A DNA stretch of 64,000 nucleotides, from assembly GCA_017443265.1 (NCBI GenBank), contig JAFSOU010000122.1, positions 1 through 64,000 on the forward strand, in the 5' to 3' direction. The notes below the pieces were generated by a model that made no database searches, was not told the DNA's origin, and was given only the letters and a program-made list of their open reading frames with translations. The position numbers were made by a program, and so were the translations under genes. Position 1 is the stretch's first letter, and each line of letters opens with the position of its first letter. Origin of the DNA: Bacteroidales bacterium. GTDB lineage: Bacteria > Bacteroidota > Bacteroidia > Bacteroidales > P3. Of this stretch, positions 26,625-36,351 are shown one piece after another.

Positions 26625-28433
26625 ATGATATATGCACATGCCGACTCTCTTAAATATGTTCGTTTGAAAGAATACGGCGACACCAACACCGACGACTGGT
26701 ACACCACCACCGAATATAAGATAAAACAAGGCTCCAACTACATTTGGCGCGAAGTGGACCGCTACTATTATTATATGTTTATAGTAATGCCCAAGCTGTA
26801 CGACGAAGCTCTTGTGGTGCGCGACATCACCTCGTACACCGACCAGCGCACATGGGGTTATTTCTGGCGCGATTTCCTTTGGAACAACCCCAGTTCGGCG
26901 CACAACTACCAAAACGTGTACATGTGCGGCTATCCTGCCATTAACTCAGGTGGCACCCGCGACAGCGTTTGTATCGACACCATTCACCGTCTGGGACAAC
27001 TGATGCAGATGCCCGAATATCTGTGGGACGAGAACACTAGCACTTGGTTGTTCAACCGTGGCTACAGCTCAACCCAGAGTGCCCTCAACGTGCTCGGCAA
27101 CTGGTGCTCGCGCTGCATACCTTGGGATGTGACCTCTACCAGCCAGATGCGTTCCTCGCAACCCAACCAGATAGCCATGAACCATTTCGGCAACTGCCAC
27201 GAGGACGCAATACTCGTAACCTCGGCAGCACGCACAGCGCTGATACCCTGCATGCACATCTCCGACAACTGCGACGACCACGTGTGGGCAGCCATCCACG
27301 ACGGTGGCGACAGCGTATGGCATCACTTTGAATTCTTCCGCGGAGGCCTCTCCGATAACAAGCCTTACTATTGGGGAATGACAAATATGGCTGCCGATGG
27401 CGGATATGGCTGGAAAAGTTCTTTTGTGCACGGCGAAGTGCCCGACGGTAACTATATCAATGTTTCCAAAACCTACTCCGACGATACAACAGCCTGTCGT
27501 TTGAAAATAACCATCAAAGGTCGCGACGGCAAACCTGTAGATGGTGCAAGAGTCAATCTTTATTCAACCAATTATCAACACGGCTCAACCCCATATATCC
27601 TTAGCGCTGGATATGTGTGGACCAACGCACAAGGTCAGGTGGACTTGGCTGTGGGTACGGGCAACAAGTATTACATGAAAGTCTATCATCCCAAGTTTGG
27701 TTCCTTCCCCTCCACAAGTGGACAGGTTTATGTAATTTATTCAACTTCGAACACAGTGGCCGGACGTACATATTCCAAGACATATACTTTCGACACCACC
27801 CTCACACCTCAACGTAACCGAGTAACCTACGACCAAACAGAATATCCTGCGACCAAGAGCCTCAGCCTCTCGGTTAAAGCCGACAACGTTACCACCGGCC
27901 AACGTACAGTAGATGCCCAAGGCGGACGTTTCTTCCAACGTACCAAAACACTGGGTAATGTAAGCATTTATGTTGTTGATGAATCCAATATCAGCAGGTT
28001 CAAAAATGGCGATATGTCGGCCAATGCTGAATATTATTTCGGAAAACTGTCCGAGGGTCAGTTCGACGTGCCTCTGCACAGCACAGGAAAGACATACGTG
28101 GTGCTTACCAACAACAACAACTTCACCAACTACGTGGAACTTAACTACGGCTACGAGCTGAAAGAAGGCGCTCAGTTCGATTTCCTCGGTGTGCAAACCG
28201 CCGAAGCAGCCGAATTCACTGTATATCCCAACCCCGCCCAGGATAAAGTTACTGTAAGCGTAAGCGGTAATGTTCGCGACAATGCCCAGGTGGAAATCAT
28301 CGACATGTCGGGCAGAACAGTGGCCAGACAGAATATCTCCGACGGTACTGCTGAGATTAATATAAGCGACTTGCAGAAAGGAGTTTACATAGTGAAATAT
28401 GCCGGCAACGTTAAGAAAATTGTCAAGAAATAA
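26625..28433 (+). CDS. Transglutaminase-like domain and type IX sorting domain (3' part of the split gene)
   Basis: This frame directly continues the one ending at 26624. Its first half holds a transglutaminase-like core: GNCHEDAILVTSAARTALIP supplies the Cys and CDDHVWAAIHDGGDSVWHHF the His/Asp region. A carboxypeptidase-regulatory-like beta domain follows (LKITIKGRDGKPVDGARVNL). The last 75 residues are a type IX secretion sorting domain (FTVYPNPAQDKVTVSVSG, VEIIDMSGRTV, GVYIVKYAGNVKKIVKK). The intact protein would be exported by Sec and then carried to the cell surface. Starting at 26625 it has no signal peptide, so on its own it could not leave the cytoplasm. Confidence 0.8.
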   Translation: MIYAHADSLKYVRLKEYGDTNTDDWYTTTEYKIKQGSNYIWREVDRYYYYMFIVMPKLYDEALVVRDITSYTDQRTWGYFWRDFLWNNPSSAHNYQNVYMCGYPAINSGGTRDSVCIDTIHRLGQLMQMPEYLWDENTSTWLFNRGYSSTQSALNVLGNWCSRCIPWDVTSTSQMRSSQPNQIAMNHFGNCHEDAILVTSAARTALIPCMHISDNCDDHVWAAIHDGGDSVWHHFEFFRGGLSDNKPYYWGMTNMAADGGYGWKSSFVHGEVPDGNYINVSKTYSDDTTACRLKITIKGRDGKPVDGARVNLYSTNYQHGSTPYILSAGYVWTNAQGQVDLAVGTGNKYYMKVYHPKFGSFPSTSGQVYVIYSTSNTVAGRTYSKTYTFDTTLTPQRNRVTYDQTEYPATKSLSLSVKADNVTTGQRTVDAQGGRFFQRTKTLGNVSIYVVDESNISRFKNGDMSANAEYYFGKLSEGQFDVPLHSTGKTYVVLTNNNNFTNYVELNYGYELKEGAQFDFLGVQTAEAAEFTVYPNPAQDKVTVSVSGNVRDNAQVEIIDMSGRTVARQNISDGTAEINISDLQKGVYIVKYAGNVKKIVKK

Positions 28434-28457
28434 TATTTGAATTGTTTTATTAATATA

Positions 28458-28492
28458 ACGGAGTATGCAAATAAGCTACTCCGTTTTTTTTT
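28458..28492 (+). terminator. Terminator after the secreted transglutaminase-like gene
   Basis: ACGGAGTA (28458-28465) pairs with TACTCCGT (28477-28484) and is followed by a run of T residues. It separates this gene from the glf operon. Confidence 0.85.
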
Positions 28493-28559
28493 ACCATACC
28501 GTCACATAATATTTCTTGTATTATGTCGTTTATAATAAACTTTTTTTTGACGAAATAAT

Positions 28560-29669
28560 ATGAAAGAATACGATTATATAATAGTAGGTGCCGGACTTTA
28601 CGGAAGCATCTTTGCCCACGAGGCCACCAAATGCGGAAAGAAATGCCTTGTGCTCGAACGCCGCAGCCATATCGGAGGCAACTGCTATACCAAAACGGTG
28701 AACGACATCAACGTGCATTACTACGGCGCCCATATTTTCCACACATCCGACGAGCAGGTATGGCAATACATGAACCGTATCTGCACGTTCAACCACTATG
28801 TGAATTCGCCCATAGCCAACTACAAAGGCGAGTTGTACAACATGCCGTTCAACATGAACACTTTCTGCAAGCTGTGGCCCGACGTGCACACCCCTGCCGA
28901 AGCCAAAGCCCGCATTGCCGAACAGCAAGCCGAATACGCCAACATAGCCGAGCCGAAGAACCTTCTGGAACAGGGCATGAAACTGGCCGGACGCGACATC
29001 TTCACCAAGCTGGTGAAAGGCTACTCCGAAAAACAGTGGGGGCTGCCCGCCGAGGAAATCCCCGCCTTTGTGCTGCGTCGTCTGCCCTTCCGTTTCACTT
29101 TCGACAACAACTATTTCAACGACCCTCATCAGGGCATACCCATAGGCGGCTACACACCCATTTTCGAGAAACTCCTCGACGGCATCGAGGTGCGGCTCGA
29201 CACCGATTTCCTTGCCGAAAAGGAGCGTTTCCTGGCCATTGCCGACCGCGTGGTATATACCGGACCCATCGACGCCTATTTCGATTTCCGGCTGGGACAT
29301 CTCGACTTCCGCTCGCTGCGTTTCGACCACCAGCTGAAAGAGGGCGTGGAAAATTTCCAAGGCAACGCCGTGTTCAACTACACCGACCGCGAAACACCGT
29401 ACACACGCATCATTGAACATAAGCACTTCGAGTTCGGCCATCAGCCCGACACCGTGATTAGCTACGAGTATTCGCAGGACTGGCACCCCGGAGTGGAGCC
29501 CTATTACCCCATCAACAACGAACGCAACGACGCCCTCGCAGAACAGTACCGCCAACTGGCCAAAAACGAACAGAAAGTGAGCTTCGGCGGACGCTTGGGC
29601 GAATACAAATACTACGACATGGACAAGATTGTGGCACAGGTGCTGCAACATCCGTGGCTTAACGAATAA
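28560..29669 (+). CDS. glf: UDP-galactopyranose mutase
   Basis: This flavoenzyme converts UDP-galactopyranose to UDP-galactofuranose for surface polysaccharides. The 369-residue product has the FAD-binding start DYIIVGAGLYGSIFAHE, the second dinucleotide motif VLERRSHIGGNCYT and the substrate-site segment YYGAHIFHTSDEQVW. Other family marks are KGYSEKQWG, RLPFRFTFDNNYFND and YTGPIDAYFDFRLG. The length is standard. It is first in a three-gene operon with a GT2 and a second flavoprotein. Confidence 0.96.
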   Translation: MKEYDYIIVGAGLYGSIFAHEATKCGKKCLVLERRSHIGGNCYTKTVNDINVHYYGAHIFHTSDEQVWQYMNRICTFNHYVNSPIANYKGELYNMPFNMNTFCKLWPDVHTPAEAKARIAEQQAEYANIAEPKNLLEQGMKLAGRDIFTKLVKGYSEKQWGLPAEEIPAFVLRRLPFRFTFDNNYFNDPHQGIPIGGYTPIFEKLLDGIEVRLDTDFLAEKERFLAIADRVVYTGPIDAYFDFRLGHLDFRSLRFDHQLKEGVENFQGNAVFNYTDRETPYTRIIEHKHFEFGHQPDTVISYEYSQDWHPGVEPYYPINNERNDALAEQYRQLAKNEQKVSFGGRLGEYKYYDMDKIVAQVLQHPWLNE

Positions 29670-29684
29670 AAAAACAGGAGAAAA

Positions 29685-30698
29685 ATGGTAAAAGTTTCTG
29701 TGATACTGCCTGTTTATGGTGTGTCAGAATATATCGAAAAATGCACCAATTCGCTGCTGGCACAGACTTTGGACGAAATGGAGTTTATCTTTGTCGACGA
29801 CCACGGTCCCGACGACAGCATCGACATTGCCAAACGCACCATAGCCGGACATCCGCGCGAAGGCCAGTTTCGGTTCCTGAAACCAGAGCACAACCTCGGT
29901 GCAGGCATGGCACGCAATTTCGCTATTCCGCAGGCCAACGGAGAATACGTGGCATTTGTTGACAGCGACGACTGGGTGCTGCCCGAAATGTTCGAAGAAC
30001 TATATAACGCCGCCAAGCAAAACGGCCACTGCGATTTGTGCTGCTGCCAGATGCAAAAAGAATATCCCGACGGAAGCGTAGGTGAGATTTTGGAAAACCC
30101 GCACGTGGACAACGGAGCCATAAACCACGAAAGACGCTCGTTCCTGCTTACGCATTATGTGTCGTTGTTCGCTTCGTTCATCTACAAAAGGGAGTTCCTT
30201 TTGAACAACGGTATCCTTTTTGCCGATGACCGCTCCGCCGACGACAGCTATTTCGTCACCTGCGCGTGGATGAAAGCGGAGTCCATCGCCTATGTGGACA
30301 AACCTTTCTACAGATATCTGATAAGGCCCGGCTCGGTAACCACGACAAAGGACAGCTCGAAGTACCAGAAACGTCTGTCCACTTTCCGCAAACTGATGCA
30401 ATATATCAAAGAAAACCGTCTTTACGAAGAATTCAAGTACGAGGTGGATTTCATCTACCTGAAAAAAGGGTATTTGGCATCGGTTTTCAACTATGTGTCC
30501 AACTCGTTGGAACCCAAAAATGCCACACTCCGCGAGATTTACGACGAGTTGCTGAGTCAGGTTCCGGATTATAACAAAAACCCATTCTACAAGAAAAAAA
30601 CATCCTTGCGGGTATTGATTTGGATGCTGCGACATACGCCGTGTGCGGCAAAAAAAGTTATTGCGGTTTATGCACGCAAAAAAAATATTGTTGTTTGA
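29685..30698 (+). CDS. Family 2 glycosyltransferase
   Basis: The 337-residue product opens with KVSVILPVYGVSEYIEKCTN and has FIFVDDHGPDDS and the metal-binding AFVDSDDW motif near residue 92, all GT-A/GT2 features. A C-terminal helical region ends in a basic tail. It lies 15 bases after glf, so it may transfer galactofuranose or another sugar onto a surface glycan, but the donor and acceptor cannot be read from sequence. Confidence 0.92.
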   Translation: MVKVSVILPVYGVSEYIEKCTNSLLAQTLDEMEFIFVDDHGPDDSIDIAKRTIAGHPREGQFRFLKPEHNLGAGMARNFAIPQANGEYVAFVDSDDWVLPEMFEELYNAAKQNGHCDLCCCQMQKEYPDGSVGEILENPHVDNGAINHERRSFLLTHYVSLFASFIYKREFLLNNGILFADDRSADDSYFVTCAWMKAESIAYVDKPFYRYLIRPGSVTTTKDSSKYQKRLSTFRKLMQYIKENRLYEEFKYEVDFIYLKKGYLASVFNYVSNSLEPKNATLREIYDELLSQVPDYNKNPFYKKKTSLRVLIWMLRHTPCAAKKVIAVYARKKNIVV

Positions 30699-30722
30699 TT
30701 TGTAATGTAAATATATAAAAAT

Positions 30723-31970
30723 ATGGATTTGATTATTGGAGCGGGAATTTCCGGTTTGAGCTATGCGGCCACAACCCCCAACGATTATATTATTGTTGAA
30801 AAGGACAATGAAATAGGAGGTTACTGCAAAACCATCTATTCCGGCGATTATGTTTGGGATTACTCAGGGCATTTCTTTCATTTCCAACGACCTGAAATCA
30901 AGGATTATGTGATGAGCAAGTTGGATGACAATGATATTCTGAAAGTCCGTAAGTACACACAGATATACTACAAAGGCATTTATGTGGATTATCCTTTCCA
31001 GATGAACATCCACCAACTGAACAAGGACGAGTTCATCGATTGCATTTACGACCTTTTCACCATCGACGACAGTGTGGAGGTTACATCTTTCAAGAAGATG
31101 CTCTTTGCGAAATTCGGCAAATCCATTGCCGATAAATTCCTGATACCCTACAACGAGAAACTCTATGCCACCGATCTGGACAAACTCGATGTCGATGCGA
31201 TGGGCCGTTTTTTCCCATACGCCGACAAGGAACAGATTGTGAAAAATTTCAAAAATTCGACAAACCAGTCGTATAACTCGTTTTTCCTATATCCGCGAAA
31301 AGGTGTTATCAAAATAGTGGAGTCCGTGGCATCACACGTCGATAAATCAAAAATCCTTCTTGGAGAGAAACTGGTTTCGGTGGATTTGAAAAACAAAAAG
31401 GCCGTTACCGACAAAAGAACTATCGAATATGACAACTTGATTTCGACAATACCGTTCCCTGTTTTGATGGACAAATGCGGAGTGGATTACGACAGGGAAG
31501 TGTATTCGTGGAACAAAGTGCTGGTGTTCAACCTCGGTTTCGACAAGAAAGGGCCCGAAAAACAGAACAACTGGATTTATTTCCCCGACAGGGAGCTCGT
31601 TTTTTACAGGGTCGGATTCTATGACAATATCATAGGGCAGGACAAGACTTCGCTTTATGTGGAGATAGGTTTCGACCACGAAGCCAGCGACATAGACATC
31701 GACCAATTGCTTGACCGCACACTGTCCGACTTGCGTAAGGTGGGCATAATAACCGACCAGAAGCTGGTTGCCTCGCATCATATAATGATGGACCCCGCGT
31801 ACGTGCATATCACGCAACGTTCGGAAGAGGACAAGGCAAGGAAAAAAGACTTGTTCAAACAATCGGATGTCTATTCCATAGGTCGTTACGGCTCTTGGAC
31901 ATACTGCTCTTTGGAGGACAATATCCACGAGGCTTTCTCATTGGCAAAAGCTATTGCTGAGAAACAGTAA
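30723..31970 (+). CDS. UGM-like/amine-oxidase-type flavoprotein
   Basis: The 415-residue product begins MDLIIGAGISGLSYA, with an FAD-binding glycine motif, then IVEKDNEIGGYCKTIY. It resembles UDP-galactopyranose mutase at its N-terminus (DYSGHFFHFQRPEIKDYV corresponds to the HIFHT region of Glf) and the wider protoporphyrinogen-oxidase/amine-oxidase family in its end (YSIGRYGSWTYCSLEDNI). It is not a duplicate of glf. Such proteins occur in capsule loci, and the reaction here is unknown. It is the last gene before a bidirectional terminator. Confidence 0.8.
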   Translation: MDLIIGAGISGLSYAATTPNDYIIVEKDNEIGGYCKTIYSGDYVWDYSGHFFHFQRPEIKDYVMSKLDDNDILKVRKYTQIYYKGIYVDYPFQMNIHQLNKDEFIDCIYDLFTIDDSVEVTSFKKMLFAKFGKSIADKFLIPYNEKLYATDLDKLDVDAMGRFFPYADKEQIVKNFKNSTNQSYNSFFLYPRKGVIKIVESVASHVDKSKILLGEKLVSVDLKNKKAVTDKRTIEYDNLISTIPFPVLMDKCGVDYDREVYSWNKVLVFNLGFDKKGPEKQNNWIYFPDRELVFYRVGFYDNIIGQDKTSLYVEIGFDHEASDIDIDQLLDRTLSDLRKVGIITDQKLVASHHIMMDPAYVHITQRSEEDKARKKDLFKQSDVYSIGRYGSWTYCSLEDNIHEAFSLAKAIAEKQ

Positions 31971-32003
31971 TCCAGCTTCGGTTTTTGGATGCAAAAAAAA
32001 CAT

Positions 32004-32031
32004 AAAAGGCGACTCAACAGAGTCGCCTTTT
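32004..32031. terminator. Bidirectional terminator between the glf operon and leuS
   Basis: AAAAGGCGACT (32004-32014) and AGTCGCCTTTT (32021-32031) form an 11-pair stem with A/T flanks on both sides, suitable for ending both converging transcripts. Confidence 0.85.
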
Positions 32032-32048
32032 ATGTTGTGTAACGTGCT

Positions 32049-35000
32049 TTAGAATACCACGTTGATGATTTTCTTCGGCACGAAGATTATTTTCTTTGGC
32101 TGTTTGCCGGCGAGCCATTTCTGGGCGTCGGCATTTTCGGCTATCAGTTTCTCCACATCGGCAGCCGTGGTGGTAAGCGGCAGGTCGAGGGTGAAACGCA
32201 TCTTGCCGTTGAACGACACTGGGTATTTGCAGGTGTCCTCCACCAGATAGCTCTCGTCGCAGAGCGGGAAAGCGGCGACGGTTACGCTGGTGGTGTTGCC
32301 CAGCAGGTGCCACAGTTCCTCGGCGATGTGCGGTGCAAAGGGGGCTATCAAAACTGTCAGAGGTTCAAGTACTTGACGTTTGTTGCATTTAAGCGTGGAG
32401 AGCTCGTTGGCGCAAATCATAAAGGTGCTTACCGAGGTGTTGAACGAAAAACGCTCGATGTCGTCGGTAACTTTCTTGATAGTCTGGTGCAGTACTTTCA
32501 GCTCCTCTTTGGTGGGGGCTTCGTCGCTTACGCAGAATTCGTTTTTGTCGGTGTGGAACAGTTTCCACAGTTTGCGCATAAAACGGAACACGCCTTCGAT
32601 GCCGTTGGTGTCCCAAGGTTTAGCTTGCTCAATGGGGCCGAGGAACATCTCGTACAGCCGCAGAGTGTCGGCGCCGTAGCGTTCCACAAGGTCGTCGGGG
32701 TTCTGCACGTTGAACATCGACTTGGACATCTTTTCTATCTCCCAGCCGCAGATGTACTTGCCGTCCTCGAGCTGGAACTGGGCGTCGGCAAATTCGGGAC
32801 GCCAGGCACGGAACTTCTCTATGTCGAGGATGTCGTTGTTTACTATGTTGATATCCACATGGATAGGCACAGTGAACACCTCGCGTCCGGGAATGTTTTT
32901 TGAGATGAAGAGAGGGTAGGGGGCAAAAGTGTCTTCCTCCTGTTCCATTGCGGGGGTGTATTCGCCGTTGATGCAGTCTTTTATGCGTTGCTCGATATTT
33001 TCGGTGCCGTTCATCACATCGTTGATGGATATAAGCAGTATTTTGAATCCCTTTACGGTGGCGTATTCCTGATAAACTTCGGCCAGTTTTTCGAGCGACT
33101 CTTTGCGTTTTATCTCGAGGATAATTTTCTTGTGGTCGCTGTAGAAGTCGAAACGACGTTTGCCGTCCTTGTAGTCGCGTTTGAAATCGGCACCCAGACG
33201 ACCGTCTTTTATCAGCTGCCAAATATAATACTCGGCCATTTTCTCGAAATTGGCGCGGTACACGAAGTTGGAGCGTCCCTGTATCATGCCTTGGTTGATG
33301 AGTTTTTGGAAAGGCTCTTCCTTTACGCTCATGCCCATGTCGAACAGGAATTTGTTCCAGAAACGGCTGTAGATAAGATGTCCGCTGGCGTGCTCGGCTC
33401 CGCCCACGTAGAGGTCCACATTCTGCCAGTAGTTAACGGCTTGTTGGCTGAAATACTCGTTGTTGTTGCGGGGGTCCATATAGCGGAGGTAGTATCCGCT
33501 GGAGCCTGCAAAACCGGGCATGGTGCTGAGTTCGAGCGGGAAAACTGTTGCGTTGTCTATCAATGAGTTGTCCACCACCTGCTGTTTTTCGGTGTCCCAA
33601 GCCCATTGGGTGGCGTGTCCCAGTGGCGGCTCGCCTGTTTCGGTGGGCAGGAATTTGTCGATGTTGGGCAGCTGCAACGGCAGTTTGTCGGCGGGCAGGG
33701 GGTAGGGCATTCCGTCCTTGTAGTAAACGGGGAAAGGCTCGCCCCAGTAGCGCTGGCGGCTGAAAATGGCGTCGCGCAGACGGTAGTTCACCGTGCGGGT
33801 GCCTATGCCTTTTTCGTCGAGCCAGTCGATGACGGCTTTCATGGCGTCCTTCACTTTCATTCCGGTAACGAAACCGCTGTTCACCGAATAGCCGGTCTTG
33901 GCATCCATGCTCTCCGTCCATGTGGCGGGGTCGCTGGTAACGTCCTTTTCGAGGCTTACCACCTGACGGATGGGCAGGTCGAAATGGCGTGCGAAGGCGA
34001 AGTCGCGGCTGTCGTGGGCGGGCACTGCCATGATGGCTCCTGTGCCGTAGCCTGCCAGCACGTAGTCCGAAACCCAGATGGGGATGCGCTCCTCGGTGAG
34101 CGGGTTGACGGCGTAGGCGCCGGTGAACACGCCGCTCACTTTCTTCACCTCGGCCTGACGCTCGCGTTCGCTGCGGTTCTTGGCCCAGTTGAGGTATTCC
34201 TCCACCTCTTTGCGCTGCTCGGGTGTGGTGATGTCCATAATCATCTCGTGCTCAGGACACAGCACCATAAACGTGACGCCGAAGATGGTGTCGGGACGGG
34301 TGGTGAATATCTCGAAACTTTTGTCGCTGTTTTCTACGTTGAAGAACACCGAAGCGCCTTCGCTGCGTCCTATCCAGTTGCGCTGAATTTCTTTTAGGCT
34401 GTCGGTCCAATCGACAAGTTCCAGGCCGTCGAGCAGACGCTGGGCGTAGGCAGTGATACGCAACGACCACTGGCGCATCAGTTTGCGTTCCACGGGGTAG
34501 CCGCCGCGCACGGAGAGTCCGCCCACCACCTCGTCGTTGGCAAGCACGGTGCCGAGTTTCGGACACCAGTTTACGGGAATGTCGGCCAAGTAGGCAAGAC
34601 GGTAGTTCATCAGCGTTTGCTGACGTTCCTTTTCCGTAAAGGCGTTCCACTGCTCGGCGGTGATGTGCATGGGTTCACTGCAGGCGGCGTCGAGGCCGTC
34701 GGTGCCGTGTTGCGACAGATGTTTCTCCAATTCGCTGATAGGCAGGGCTTTGTTGGCTTTGTTGCAATAATAATGGTTGAACAGCTGGATGAAAGTCCAC
34801 TGAGTCCATTTGTAATATTCCGGATTACAGGTGCGTACCTCGCGGCTCCAGTCGAAGGAGAAACCTATTTTGTCGAGCTGTTCGCGGTAGCGTGCGATGT
34901 TCTTTTCGGTGGTGACGGCAGGGTGCTGGCCGGTTTGTATGGCGTACTGCTCGGCGGGCAGGCCGTAGGCGTCGTAGCCCATGGGGTGAAGCACGTTGAA

Positions 35001-35207
35001 CCCTTTCAGACGTTTGTAGCGGGCAAAGATGTCGCTGGCTATGTATCCCAGAGGGTGTCCCACATGCAGTCCCGCTCCCGAGGGGTAGGGGAACATGTCG
35101 AGGACGTAGTATTTTGGTTTGTCGGAGATGTTGTCGGTGCGGTAGGTCTCATTTTCGCGCCAGTAGTTCTGCCATTTGCGTTCGATGTCGTTGAAATTGT
35201 AATCCAT
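32049..35207 (-). CDS. leuS: Leucyl-tRNA synthetase with an inserted PD-(D/E)xK-like (DUF559-type) domain
   Basis: LeuRS charges tRNA-Leu. The 1052-residue product has the class I HIGH motif as HVGH at residues 48-51, an editing domain near residues 230-420, KMSKS at 826-830 and a helical anticodon domain after it. It is about 115 residues longer than I expect for Bacteroidetes LeuRS. The excess is one block, residues about 652-765 (bases 32913-33254), lying between GRSNFVYR and [19 protein letters not shown]. In relatives these segments are joined by a short turn. The block has E659 and W663, F675-K-R677, D687 in FDFYS and E698-I-K700, the order of a DUF559/VSR-like nuclease fold. Host motifs on both sides are intact, so the enzyme is probably functional. 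Confidence 0.93.
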   Translation of the reverse strand: MDYNFNDIERKWQNYWRENETYRTDNISDKPKYYVLDMFPYPSGAGLHVGHPLGYIASDIFARYKRLKGFNVLHPMGYDAYGLPAEQYAIQTGQHPAVTTEKNIARYREQLDKIGFSFDWSREVRTCNPEYYKWTQWTFIQLFNHYYCNKANKALPISELEKHLSQHGTDGLDAACSEPMHITAEQWNAFTEKERQQTLMNYRLAYLADIPVNWCPKLGTVLANDEVVGGLSVRGGYPVERKLMRQWSLRITAYAQRLLDGLELVDWTDSLKEIQRNWIGRSEGASVFFNVENSDKSFEIFTTRPDTIFGVTFMVLCPEHEMIMDITTPEQRKEVEEYLNWAKNRSERERQAEVKKVSGVFTGAYAVNPLTEERIPIWVSDYVLAGYGTGAIMAVPAHDSRDFAFARHFDLPIRQVVSLEKDVTSDPATWTESMDAKTGYSVNSGFVTGMKVKDAMKAVIDWLDEKGIGTRTVNYRLRDAIFSRQRYWGEPFPVYYKDGMPYPLPADKLPLQLPNIDKFLPTETGEPPLGHATQWAWDTEKQQVVDNSLIDNATVFPLELSTMPGFAGSSGYYLRYMDPRNNNEYFSQQAVNYWQNVDLYVGGAEHASGHLIYSRFWNKFLFDMGMSVKEEPFQKLINQGMIQGRSNFVYRANFEKMAEYYIWQLIKDGRLGADFKRDYKDGKRRFDFYSDHKKIILEIKRKESLEKLAEVYQEYATVKGFKILLISINDVMNGTENIEQRIKDCINGEYTPAMEQEEDTFAPYPLFISKNIPGREVFTVPIHVDINIVNNDILDIEKFRAWRPEFADAQFQLEDGKYICGWEIEKMSKSMFNVQNPDDLVERYGADTLRLYEMFLGPIEQAKPWDTNGIEGVFRFMRKLWKLFHTDKNEFCVSDEAPTKEELKVLHQTIKKVTDDIERFSFNTSVSTFMICANELSTLKCNKRQVLEPLTVLIAPFAPHIAEELWHLLGNTTSVTVAAFPLCDESYLVEDTCKYPVSFNGKMRFTLDLPLTTTAADVEKLIAENADAQKWLAGKQPKKIIFVPKKIINVVF

Positions 35208-35223
35208 TGTGTTTTATGTCATT

Positions 35224-35264
35224 AAAAAACACAAGCGAGGATTTCTTTGCCAAATCCTCACTTG
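35224..35264 (-). terminator. Terminator between the YxYD-repeat gene and leuS
   Basis: On the minus strand CAAGTGAGGATTT pairs with AAATCCTCGCTTG (one G-U pair) and is followed by TGTTTTTTAA. It ends just upstream of the leuS start codon, so leuS probably has its own start or depends on read-through. Confidence 0.7.
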
Positions 35265-35284
35265 CTGTTATAGTTCGTTTAATC

Positions 35285-36154
35285 TTATCTGAAAGCTATT
35301 TCGCGTTCTATTATCTGGTATTTCTCGCCGTTGCGGAAAATGGTCTGGCGCAGCCAGTTGCCGTCGTCGTCGTACTCGTAAACGTAGGTATGTTTCCAGT
35401 TCACGTGTTCGTCGTAGTTGAAGGAGTGTATTTCCGTTACGTTGTTGTGTTCGTCGTAGTAGTAGGTGGTTAGTTTTATGAGGTTTTCGTCGTCGTCGTA
35501 GAAACGCCATTCGATGCGGTTGCCGTTGCCGTCGTATTTGTAGTAGTAGGTCTGTTTGAGGTCGCCGTTGGCGTCGTAGAATTCAATTTGCGAGCAGTTG
35601 CCGCTGCCGTCGTATTTGTAGAGGCGTTTTTCGGACACGGAGCCGTTGTCAGCGTAGTACAGCTCTTCCACAAGGTTGTTGCCTTCGTATTTGTAGGTCT
35701 CGCGTTTGCTCATCTTGCCGGCAAAGAAAATGGTGCGTTCGGTGCGGTTGCCTTTGCGGTCGTTGAGGTAGGCGGTACGGGCCTGCAGTTTGTCGGCGCG
35801 GTCGTATTCGTTCCAGCCCAGCGAGTAGCTGTTGCCGTCGAAATAGTATGAATACCAAGTATATACGTTGTTGCGGATATACACACGGTCGTCGAGGTTG
35901 CCGCGCTTGTCGAAATTGATGGAGTCGGTGCTGTAGAGCTTTTTGGCATCGCCCTCCATATAGTAGGTGCGTTCCATTATGTAAACGATGTCGCCGTGCA
36001 AGTTCATGCGTGTGAGCGAGTTGCGGAACTGTTTGCCAAATTCCACGTTGCCCACGCCTATTATCTCGCACATGGTGCCTCCGCGCCATCCGGCGAAAGC
36101 TGTAGCTGTCAGTAGGGTGGACAGCAGTATCGTTGTGAGAAATGCTTTTTTCAT
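35285..36154 (-). CDS. Exported YxYD-repeat protein, function unknown
   Basis: The 289-residue product begins MKKAFLTTILLSTLLTATAFA with a signal peptide. The mature part is built of repeats of about 20 residues with the pattern Y-x-Y-D/E-x-x-G-N followed by a polar strand (YKYEGNNLVEELYY, YKYDGSGNCSQIEFYD, YKYDGNGNRIEWRFYD, YEYDDDGNWLRQTIF). This resembles the YD/RHS-type beta repeats and MORN-like envelope proteins. I see no enzyme motif. The longer open frame to 36211 was not used because it would lack a signal peptide start. A -7 box is at 36247-36254. Confidence 0.75.
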   Translation of the reverse strand: MKKAFLTTILLSTLLTATAFAGWRGGTMCEIIGVGNVEFGKQFRNSLTRMNLHGDIVYIMERTYYMEGDAKKLYSTDSINFDKRGNLDDRVYIRNNVYTWYSYYFDGNSYSLGWNEYDRADKLQARTAYLNDRKGNRTERTIFFAGKMSKRETYKYEGNNLVEELYYADNGSVSEKRLYKYDGSGNCSQIEFYDANGDLKQTYYYKYDGNGNRIEWRFYDDDENLIKLTTYYYDEHNNVTEIHSFNYDEHVNWKHTYVYEYDDDGNWLRQTIFRNGEKYQIIEREIAFR

Positions 36155-36246
36155 ATCAATGAAATTTATTGTATGTAACGATTTTTCAATATTTATTATT
36201 GTTTTGGCCAAGTTTCGACCGTTTTTTTATACGACGAAACGACCTG

Positions 36247-36254
36247 CAAAGATA
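36247..36254 (-). promoter_or_regulatory. -7 box of the YxYD-repeat gene
   Basis: TATCTTTG on the minus strand matches TAnnTTTG and lies about 93 bases upstream of the ATG at 36154. Confidence 0.6.
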
Positions 36255-36351
36255 CGAAAAAAAATCGGATTTTGAAAATATATTTTTTTGGACGTGCTTT
36301 TGTGGCGTTATTGGAGGGGGAAGGAGATTGCAAATTAGAGTTATGGGAATC

